Part shown: positions 58,044 through 64,000 of the stretch, piece after piece
Numbering within the stretch: the stretch's first letter is position 1
Layout: every line of letters begins with the position of its first letter
Source of the DNA: Cryobacterium cryoconiti
GTDB taxonomy: Bacteria > Actinomycetota > Actinomycetes > Actinomycetales > Microbacteriaceae
Length of the DNA stretch: 64,000 nucleotides
Direction: 5' to 3'
NCBI RefSeq assembly: GCF_004403065.1
Contig: NZ_SOHA01000039.1
Location: forward strand, 62,001 to 126,000
Position numbers and translations under genes: made by a program
The notes under the pieces: model-generated
Told to the model about the DNA's origin: nothing
The model's database searches: none
The model's input: the letters and a program-made list of their open reading frames with translations, nothing else

Positions 58044-58304
58044 CTACTCGCCTTCGCGGGTAGGCAGGTACGGATCGCTCTCGCCGGCGTCGAACCGGTA
58101 CCGCACATGCAGGCGGCCCTGCACGTCGCGCGTGTCGACCTCGTCGTACCAGAACAGAGTCTCGACGCCTTCGACGGCCGCCAGCATGCTGACCCGCGGG
58201 TCATGCTTGCCGTGGATCAGTACCCGGTTGTCGACCTGCCCGGCGAGGGGCCCGTCGATGAACTCCGCGGTGTAAAGAACGTTTTCAGCACCTTGATCAG
58301 CCAT
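58044..58304 (-). CDS. Hypothetical protein
   Basis: 86 aa, all-beta appearance (NVLYTAEFIDGPLAGQVDNR, GRLHVRYRFDAGESDPYLP). A conserved-looking actinobacterial small protein without assigned function. Follows the kinase gene by 9 nt on the same strand. Confidence 0.75.
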   Translation of the reverse strand: MADQGAENVLYTAEFIDGPLAGQVDNRVLIHGKHDPRVSMLAAVEGVETLFWYDEVDTRDVQGRLHVRYRFDAGESDPYLPTREGE

Positions 58305-58313
58305 ACGTTCAAC

Positions 58314-58940
58314 CTAGCCCCTCGCACGGTCTGGCGGGCGACGGATGCCCGGAGTCCCCAGGAGCACGACCGTCGCCTGCTGCTCGGGCTGCTCCCGTGC
58401 GCGGTACGCCTCCCAATCGGCCTCCCACTCGTCCCAGTGCGAACGGAACAGCTCGCCGTCTCGGGCGAGGGCCCGCTGTTTGCGGATCCGGTCGTCGGCG
58501 CCCAGCCACACCCGGATGTCGCTCCGCGCCGTGTGCGCCGCAGCGAGGGTGCCGCAACCCTCCACGATCAGCGGACGGTCCGCGCGCACCGGATGCCACT
58601 CCGCCGGTTCGCCCCGCGACCAGTCGTAGCGCTGCCAGGCAGCCGGCAGACCGAGCGCCCGCGGCACGAGCACATGCTCGGCCAGGTGCACGGAGGCGGC
58701 GTCCAGCCCCTGCCAGCCGGGGTAGATGTCGTCCAGCCGCACCAGGGTGGGGCGGAACGCACCCGGCCAGGCGTCGACCAGCGCGTCGGCGAGGGTGCTC
58801 TTTCCGGCCCCGCTCGGCCCGTCGATGAGAACGACGGGCGTGGCGCCGACGGCGGCGAGATCCCGGATCACGGGGGCCAGCAGCATCCGTCGGTCGTGGA
58901 GCGGATCGGCGGAAGCCTGAGGCCTCTCAGGTGAGGACAA
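58314..58940 (-). CDS. P-loop nucleoside/nucleotide kinase-like ATPase
   Basis: 208 aa. Walker A GPSGAGKST in VVLIDGPSGAGKSTLADALV, then RLDDIYPGWQGLDAA and RDGELFRSHWDEWEADWEAY, typical of actinobacterial uridine-kinase-like ATPases. Substrate unknown. Its start overlaps the EcfT stop by 14 nt, so it is last or near last in the riboswitch-controlled operon. Confidence 0.83.
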   Translation of the reverse strand: MSSPERPQASADPLHDRRMLLAPVIRDLAAVGATPVVLIDGPSGAGKSTLADALVDAWPGAFRPTLVRLDDIYPGWQGLDAASVHLAEHVLVPRALGLPAAWQRYDWSRGEPAEWHPVRADRPLIVEGCGTLAAAHTARSDIRVWLGADDRIRKQRALARDGELFRSHWDEWEADWEAYRAREQPEQQATVVLLGTPGIRRPPDRARG

Positions 58941-59709
58941 AATTCCAGCTTCCCGTTGCCACGGACACGCCCACCGAGAGCAGGGCCACGGCCAGCCCGA
59001 TGCCGACCAGGGCCAGCTCCCGGCCTCGGAACGTGGACTCGCGGGCCCAGCTGCGCCGTCCCGGGGCGCCGAACCCGCGGGCTTCCATGGCGGTCGCCAG
59101 TTTGCTGCCGCGGCGGATCGACAGCACGAGCAGGGCGAACGCCTGACTGAGGAGCCGCCGCACGGCCCCGCCGTCCGCGATGCCTCGGGCCCGACGGGCC
59201 AGTTCCAGCGCGCGCCAGTCCTCGAGGAACAGCCCGACCAGGCGCAGCCCGGCCAGGCCTCCCAGCACGAATCGGGCCGGCAGCTTCACGACCTGGGCGA
59301 GGCCGTCGGCCAGATCGGTCGGGTCTACCGTCACGAACAGCACCACCGACGGCAGCCCGACGGCAAGGATGCGCAGGGTCGTCGCGATCGCGAGCTCCAC
59401 CGACCCCTCGGTCACGTTCACAAACCCGAACGCCCAGTAGACGGTTCCGGCCGACTGCCCGTAGAGCAGGGTGGTGACGCCCGCGGTGGGCGCAGCGATC
59501 CAGACCGGCAGGGTGCGCAGCGCGAAGGATTTCAGTGACAGGCCCGCCCAGAAGAACAGCACGAGCTCGCAGGCCAGCGCGACGGCGGCGGACACCCAGT
59601 CGATGGTGAGGATGAGCACACCCGCCAGCAGCAGGGCTGCCGCCAGCTTCGCCACCGGGTTGATCCGGAAGATGGCCCGGTGCCCCTGGGCGGGCGCGAG
59701 CAGGCTCAT
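58927..59709 (-). CDS. ECF transporter T component (YkoC/EcfT type)
   Basis: 260 aa, six or so membrane helices. LELARRARGIADGG and KLATAMEARGFGAPGRRSW are the two coupling helices with A-R-G motifs that contact the ATPases. Overlaps the ATPase gene by 4 nt. Works with the gene pair upstream to import a thiamine precursor. Confidence 0.9.
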   Translation of the reverse strand: MSLLAPAQGHRAIFRINPVAKLAAALLLAGVLILTIDWVSAAVALACELVLFFWAGLSLKSFALRTLPVWIAAPTAGVTTLLYGQSAGTVYWAFGFVNVTEGSVELAIATTLRILAVGLPSVVLFVTVDPTDLADGLAQVVKLPARFVLGGLAGLRLVGLFLEDWRALELARRARGIADGGAVRRLLSQAFALLVLSIRRGSKLATAMEARGFGAPGRRSWARESTFRGRELALVGIGLAVALLSVGVSVATGSWNFVLT

Positions 59710-61217
59710 CGCGGCACCGCGCCCGCGGTGACGGCCGGAGCGGCCGCTCGCCCGGCCAACCGGTACTCCCGGTGCGCCACGGTGGCCACGAAATCGACGT
59801 CGTGGGAGACCGCGACCAGGGCGGTGCCCTCCCGGAGGAGTTCGTCGAGCAGGGCCACGATCTCCCGCCAGGTGCGCAGGTCCTGCCCGAAGGTCGGTTC
59901 GTCGAGCACGAGCAGTTTCGGCTGTGTGGCCAGCACGGTGCCCACCGACAGGCGGCGTTTCTCACCGCCGGAGAGGGTGAACGGATTCGCGTCCGCCAGG
60001 TGATCCAGGCGCAGCCGTTGCAGAACCTGGTCGACCCGGGCGGTGATCGCCGCCTCCGGCTGTCTGAGGGCGCGCGGCCCCACGGAGAGCTCCGCCCTGA
60101 CGGTGGCCGCCACGAACTGATGCTCGGGGTCCTGAAAGACAGTACCGATGCGGGTGAGCAGCTGGCGCGACTTCCAGCGGATGGGCTCGGGGCCGGCTCC
60201 GGCGGCGAACTCCGGGACGGCGAGCACCGCTCCCCCGGCCGGTTTCAGCAGGCCTGCGAGGGTGAGCGCGAGCGTGGACTTGCCGGCCCCATTCGGCCCG
60301 GTGAGGGCCAGCGCCGTCCCGGCCAGAACCTCCACCTCGATGTCCCGGGCGACGATCTCGGCCTTGGTTCGCGCGATGGCGAGTCCGGGAGTCCGCAGCA
60401 GCGTCGCCGTCCCGGCGGGAGCGTCCCGCCGGGCGGCGACCAGGCCGCTGCCCCGCCCGGGCACCCACACGCCCGCGGCCGCGAGCCGGTCCCCCTGGCT
60501 CGTCAGCACGTCGTCGGGACACCCGTCGGCCAGAACCCCTCCGGCCGCATCGAGCACGATCACCCGGTTGACGAGGTTCTGCCAGATCGCGACCCGGTGC
60601 TCGATCACGATGAAGGTCGCCTCGGAGCGCTCGAGCACCCGGGCCACGGATTCCCGCACCTCGAGAACCCCCTCTGGGTCGAGGTTCGCGGTCGGCTCGT
60701 CGAGCAGCAGCAGCCCCGGCCGCATGGCCAGCACGCCGGCCAGGGCCAGCCGCTGCTTCTGCCCGCCCGACAACGCCGAGGTCGGATGATCCAGCGGCAC
60801 GTTCAGGCCCACCATCGTGAGGGCATCCGTCACCCGGCGCCAGATCTCGTCGCGGGGCACGCCGAGGTTCTCACAGCCGAACGCGACGTCGTCGCCGACG
60901 CGCGCCAGGATCACCTGGGAGTCCGGATCCTGCAGCAGCAGGCCGGACTGGCCGCGCGCGCCGCTCGGCTCGGCGCCGTTCACAAGCAGCTGACCGCGCC
61001 GCTCACCCTCCTCCTCCCCGCCGAGCACGCCCGCAAGGGCGTGCAGCAGGGTGGATTTGCCGGCCCCGGAAGCACCCAGCAGCAGCACACGCTCGCCCGG
61101 CTCGATCCGGAGATCGACGCCGTCGACCGCCCAGGCCCGCCGCCCGGCATGCCGCCAGCCCCAGCCGCGGGCCACGACGGACGCGCCCGAGACGGATGCC
61201 GCGGCTTTCGGTGTCAT
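59706..61217 (-). CDS. ECF transporter double ATPase (YkoD type)
   Basis: 503 aa with two ABC domains in one chain. First: GASGAGKST, LSGGQKQRLALAG, LLLLDEPTANLD. Second: GPNGAGKST, LSGGEKRRLSVG, LLVLDEPTFGQD. ATG 61217 is used because longer frames run into the S-component gene. Energises uptake by the YkoE S-component and EcfT. Confidence 0.93.
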   Translation of the reverse strand: MTPKAAASVSGASVVARGWGWRHAGRRAWAVDGVDLRIEPGERVLLLGASGAGKSTLLHALAGVLGGEEEGERRGQLLVNGAEPSGARGQSGLLLQDPDSQVILARVGDDVAFGCENLGVPRDEIWRRVTDALTMVGLNVPLDHPTSALSGGQKQRLALAGVLAMRPGLLLLDEPTANLDPEGVLEVRESVARVLERSEATFIVIEHRVAIWQNLVNRVIVLDAAGGVLADGCPDDVLTSQGDRLAAAGVWVPGRGSGLVAARRDAPAGTATLLRTPGLAIARTKAEIVARDIEVEVLAGTALALTGPNGAGKSTLALTLAGLLKPAGGAVLAVPEFAAGAGPEPIRWKSRQLLTRIGTVFQDPEHQFVAATVRAELSVGPRALRQPEAAITARVDQVLQRLRLDHLADANPFTLSGGEKRRLSVGTVLATQPKLLVLDEPTFGQDLRTWREIVALLDELLREGTALVAVSHDVDFVATVAHREYRLAGRAAAPAVTAGAVPR

Positions 61218-61227
61218 GGAAGACCCC

Positions 61228-61860
61228 TCATACCCGGGTGCGGCTGGAGCGCCCGGCGGCGAAGCGCGACAACGCCCCGGTGCGGGCGAGGCCGCGCATG
61301 AAGAGCCAGGACAGCAACCCGGCCACGACGATGCCGGAGACGATCGAGGAGGCGGTGTAGATGGTGATGAAGGGAGCGGCCGAGCCGGGGTACCAGAGCA
61401 GCAGGTCGTTGACCGCGAGGGCGAGCCCGGCTCCCGCTCCGGCCAGCAGTGCGACGTAGAGGCGGTAGTTGGCGTAGAAGAACAGCGCGAAGACCAGCTC
61501 GGCACCGAGACCCTGCACCAGGCCGGACACCAGGATGGTGGCTCCCCAGGCGGTGCCGCCGACCAGGGTCGACACGACCGCTGCGAGCAGTTCGGTGTAG
61601 ATCGCGGCGCCGGGTTTGCGGATGATGAGGCCGCCGAGGACCCCGGCGAACAGCCATCCGCCGCCCAGCAGAGCCTGCAGGCCCGGCAGCAACGGGGTCA
61701 GCAGTCCGCTGAGCGGGTTGTACGCCTGATTCCAGACGATGAAGATCAGCCCGCTGGCCACACCGATGACGCTGGCGATGACGATGTCGACGACACGCCA
61801 GCGGTACGAGCGTGGCTGCCGGGACGTGGAGGGGGTGAGAAGGGTGGATGTAGCGTGCAC
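61228..61860 (-). CDS. ykoE: ECF transporter S component, YkoE family
   Basis: 210 aa. Membrane-embedded binding subunit: YRWRVVDIVIASVIGVASGL, FIVWNQAYNPLSGLL, LGGGWLFAGVLGGLIIRKPG, WGATILVSGLVQGLGAELVF. GTG 61858-61860 follows AAAGGG; the longer frame starts inside the riboswitch. YkoE proteins bind thiamine or its pyrimidine (HMP); TPP control supports this. Confidence 0.9.
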   Translation of the reverse strand: MHATSTLLTPSTSRQPRSYRWRVVDIVIASVIGVASGLIFIVWNQAYNPLSGLLTPLLPGLQALLGGGWLFAGVLGGLIIRKPGAAIYTELLAAVVSTLVGGTAWGATILVSGLVQGLGAELVFALFFYANYRLYVALLAGAGAGLALAVNDLLLWYPGSAAPFITIYTASSIVSGIVVAGLLSWLFMRGLARTGALSRFAAGRSSRTRV

Positions 61861-61865
61861 TGGTC

Positions 61866-61895
61866 GTGCCCTTTCCGTAGATGGTTCCAGGGCAC
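61866..61895 (-). promoter_or_regulatory. RBS-sequestering hairpin of the riboswitch operon
   Basis: On the mRNA, GTGCCCT (61895-61889) can pair with AGGGCAC (61872-61866), and the downstream arm overlaps the AAAGGG ribosome-binding site of ykoE. This is a likely translational expression platform of the TPP riboswitch. Confidence 0.65.
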
Positions 61896-61908
61896 GGGAA
61901 CGAGAAAA

Positions 61909-62001
61909 TCTGCCTCCCTGCGCTGGCATGATCCAGATCAGGTTCGACGGTCGAAGCTTCCGAAGCTTCCTCTCAGCCCGGTTGACCGGACTCCCGTGTT
62001 C
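61909..62001 (-). ncRNA. TPP riboswitch (THI element)
   Basis: The reverse strand carries the conserved blocks ACACGGGAGTCC, GGGCTGAGAGGAAG, then GACCGTCGAACCTGATCTGG and ATGCCAGCGCAGGGAGGCA in the right order and spacing. It precedes the YkoE/D/C operon and should reduce uptake when TPP is abundant. Confidence 0.95.
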
Positions 62002-62076
62002 GTTTCGAGTATAGACCGCGGCCTAGACTCACGGGATGGGATCCAGGGCGTACCGGTGCAGCCAGGCCGAGTGCCG

Positions 62077-62256
62077 ATGACGTTCGTCGTTCCTCTGCTC
62101 CTCGCCGCGCTGCTGCTCTTCCTGCTGCGTGTGCTCATCCGGCGCCGGCGACGCATGCTGCGCGGCCTGCCCGTGCGCGGTCCCTGGCACTTTCCCGCAC
62201 GCTGGCGCGGCTGGCCCGGCCGGTGGTGGCACCGCCGGCGTGGGCGGCGACGCTAG
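62077..62256 (+). CDS. Small membrane protein with basic tail
   Basis: 59 aa. One helix at 2-20 (TFVVPLLLAALLLFLLRVLI), then a highly basic, Trp-rich tail (RGWPGRWWHRRRGRRR). An in-frame GTG lies two codons upstream. Host gene of unknown function, divergent from the riboswitch operon. Confidence 0.55.
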   Translation: MTFVVPLLLAALLLFLLRVLIRRRRRMLRGLPVRGPWHFPARWRGWPGRWWHRRRGRRR

Positions 62257-62348
62257 CCCGAACGCGGTACGCTCGAAGCGGTGAGTCGGGAAGTCTGGTC
62301 GACAGTATTGTTCGTGTGCCATAAAACCCGATTGCCTGAGGCTCGTCT

Positions 62349-63725
62349 ATGACGACACCACCACCATCCCTGCCTGCCGCCCCGAAGCAGAACGTCTTCC
62401 GCCGCGGCAGCTACCGCGAGTACCTGCATGTCGCGACCATCCTGCGCAAGGAGACCGTCGGCGGCGCACTTCTGCTCGTGGCGACCGTTCTGGCGCTGAT
62501 CCTGGCCAACACAGGTGCTTCCGACTTCTACTATTCGGTGCGGGACTTCCAGGTCGGCTATGAGCCGTGGCACCTGAACCTGAGCCTCGGAGCGTGGGCG
62601 GCCGATGGACTCCTGGCGATCTTCTTCTTCATCGCAGGCCTCGAACTCAAGCGTGAGTTCGTCGCCGGCGATCTGCGCAGTTTCAGCCGCGCCGTCGTAC
62701 CGGTCGCCGCGGCCGTCGGCGGCGTCGTCGTGCCGGCGCTGATCTTCGCCGCCATCGCGTTCAGCTCAGGGCCGGAGATGTTGCGCGGCTGGGCCATTCC
62801 CACCGCCACCGATATCGCTTTCGCCGTGGCCGTGCTGGCCGTGATCGGCTCCCGCCTCCCCAGTGCGCTGCGGATCTTCCTCCTGACCCTGGCCGTGGTC
62901 GACGACCTGCTCGCCATCGCCATCATCGCGTTCTTCTACTCGGGAGACCTCCAACCGATCCTGCTGCTGCTCGCAATCGTGCCGCTCGGCCTGTTCGCGT
63001 TCCTGGCCCACAAGTACTCCTACCTGCTCGGCACCACGAGATGGGCCGCGGGCGCCATCCTCTTGCCGCTCGGCTTCGTGACCTGGGCTCTCGTACACGG
63101 TTCCGGCATCCACGCCACTGTTGCCGGTGTGCTGCTCGGCTTCGCCGTGCCGGTGCTGCGCAGTCGCCGCGGCGGCGGGCCGGAGGCCGGCCCGGGTCTG
63201 GCCGAGATTCTCGAGCACCGCATCCGCCCACTGTCGGCCGGGTTCGCCGTGCCGGTGTTCGCGTTCTTCTCCGCCGGAGTCACGATCGGCGGAGTGGACG
63301 GCCTGGCGACGGCGCTGACCGACCCGGTCGCGATCGGAATCGTCGTGGCCCTGGTCGTCGGCAAGCCGGTCGGTATCCTGCTGGCGACCGTGCTGGTCAC
63401 CAAGACCACCCGGGGGGCGCTGGACCCGGATCTGGCCTGGGTGGACGTGATCGGGGTCGCCATGCTCGCCGGGGTCGGTTTCACGGTGTCCCTGCTGATC
63501 AGCGAACTGGCCTTCGGCCAGGGCAGCCCGCACGACGACCACGCCAAGGTGGCCATCCTGACCGGTTCGCTGCTGGCCGCCCTGCTGGCGACGGTGGTAC
63601 TGCGGAGCCGCGACCGGCACTACGGGCGCATCGCCGACAAGGAAGCGCTCGACGCCGACAACGACGGCATTCCCGACGTGTTCCAGGCCGAGCCTGCTCG
63701 CGCCGGGCGCGGCACCGGGCACTGA
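62349..63725 (+). CDS. nhaA: Na+/H+ antiporter NhaA with C-terminal extension
   Basis: 458 aa. NhaA hallmarks: [33 protein letters not shown], and the ion-binding Asp pair D185-D186 in [15 protein letters not shown], plus [10 protein letters not shown] and [15 protein letters not shown] near the end of the membrane part. Exchanges H+ for Na+ to control pH and sodium. After the last helix there is a cytoplasmic tail with DADNDGIPD (435-443), a calcium-loop-like motif. Confidence 0.94.
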   Translation: MTTPPPSLPAAPKQNVFRRGSYREYLHVATILRKETVGGALLLVATVLALILANTGASDFYYSVRDFQVGYEPWHLNLSLGAWAADGLLAIFFFIAGLELKREFVAGDLRSFSRAVVPVAAAVGGVVVPALIFAAIAFSSGPEMLRGWAIPTATDIAFAVAVLAVIGSRLPSALRIFLLTLAVVDDLLAIAIIAFFYSGDLQPILLLLAIVPLGLFAFLAHKYSYLLGTTRWAAGAILLPLGFVTWALVHGSGIHATVAGVLLGFAVPVLRSRRGGGPEAGPGLAEILEHRIRPLSAGFAVPVFAFFSAGVTIGGVDGLATALTDPVAIGIVVALVVGKPVGILLATVLVTKTTRGALDPDLAWVDVIGVAMLAGVGFTVSLLISELAFGQGSPHDDHAKVAILTGSLLAALLATVVLRSRDRHYGRIADKEALDADNDGIPDVFQAEPARAGRGTGH

Positions 63726-63743
63726 CCGCGCCGAAGCACAGTC

Positions 63744-63789
63744 GGCCGCCCGGCCGCCTCAACCGTGGAGGCTGGGCGGCCGGGCGGCC
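63744..63789. terminator. Bidirectional terminator between nhaA and the convergent gene
   Basis: GGCCGCCCGGCCGCC (63744-63758) pairs with GGCGGCCGGGCGGCC (63775-63789), followed by GGTGCTTTTCG. Sits between two convergent genes. Confidence 0.8.
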
Positions 63790-63803
63790 GGTGCTTTTCG
63801 CTG

Positions 63804-64000
63804 CTAGCGCTTCAGGGCGCGGATGATGCGCGCGATTGTCTTGCCGGCAACCCAGACGAACGGGATGCCCACGGCGAGCAGCGAGATGACGTTGGGTTCG
63901 AAACGCGCGGTCGCGCCGGACTTCACGTAGGCGCCGATCGGCAGGGACGCACCGCCACCGCCGCCGCCGGAACCGCTGCCGGTGGCCGCGGAGTCACCCT
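63804..64000 (-). CDS. Membrane protein, C-terminal part only
   Basis: The last 64 residues of a gene that continues beyond the window. A Gly/Ser-rich linker (GSGSGGGGGG) leads to SLPIGAYVKSGATARFEPNV and one C-terminal membrane helix (ISLLAVGIPFVWVAGKTIA) with a short basic cytoplasmic end (RIIRALKR). Not enough to name a family. Confidence 0.55.
   Translation of the reverse strand, partial: GDSAATGSGSGGGGGGASLPIGAYVKSGATARFEPNVISLLAVGIPFVWVAGKTIARIIRALKR

Noticed and set aside
59772..62256. Long forward open frames opposite the ECF transporter operon
   Set aside because: Shadows of the reverse ABC and S-component genes; only the last 180 bases (62077-62256) lie outside them and look like a small gene.

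Overview
The window is high-GC actinobacterial chromosome, probably from a member of the Microbacteriaceae. This is inferred from gene content, base composition and GTG/TTG start use; no 16S rRNA is present. It carries one apparently complete prophage of about 52 kb inserted in the 3' end of a tRNA-His gene. A 23-bp exact direct repeat (3085-3107 and 55210-55232) marks attL and attR.

Host left flank (1-3107): the end of nadE, mtnN-luxS as an overlapping pair, tRNA-Arg(TCT), a small CxxC thioredoxin-like protein, oligoribonuclease (orn) and tRNA-His. Host right flank (55233-64000): a hairpin that may be the original tRNA-His terminator, an amino-acid-type ABC binding lipoprotein, a small zincin, a D,D-carboxypeptidase-like protein lacking its catalytic serine, a P-loop kinase, a YkoE/D/C-type ECF transporter operon under a TPP riboswitch, an NhaA antiporter and the end of a membrane protein gene.

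Prophage layout. 3.2-9.0 kb: a rightward string of small genes joined by stop/start overlaps, including ASCH-domain and DUF4326 proteins. 9.0-10.3 kb: a 403-aa tyrosine integrase. 10.3-12.0 kb: immunity region with two divergent pairs of small XRE-type regulators and an excisionase-like protein. 12.0-28.5 kb: a long early operon with Cys-rich proteins, HTH proteins, a ParB-like protein, an HNH protein, a replication initiator containing a candidate origin, a NrdH-like redoxin, a lipoprotein, SSB and a HExxH metalloprotein. 28.5-30.8 kb: terminators, a tRNA-like element without an anticodon arm, an HNH gene, a possible cos region, and two neighbouring enzymes (prim-pol and HNH) that share an N-terminal zinc ribbon. 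30.9-47.4 kb: head and tail genes in the standard long-tailed siphovirus order (terminase, portal, MuF, scaffold, decoration, capsid, connectors, major tail protein, frameshifted chaperones, 1029-aa tape measure, minor tail proteins). 47.5-50.3 kb: M23-type endolysin and holin-like membrane proteins. 50.3-52.4 kb: a receptor-binding spike with Asp-box and YadA-type repeats. 52.4-53.6 kb: a reverse-strand O-antigen ligase/polymerase-like gene. 53.9-54.8 kb: a second, Xer-like tyrosine recombinase, followed by attP-arm repeats and attR.

Themes. Two reverse-strand membrane-protein genes in the late region look like lysogenic-conversion genes: one between the tail chaperone and tape measure genes, one beside the receptor-binding spike. 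Regulator and conversion genes share a promoter layout with a -10 box 6-7 nt before the start codon, which implies leaderless mRNAs that could be made while the late operon is silent.
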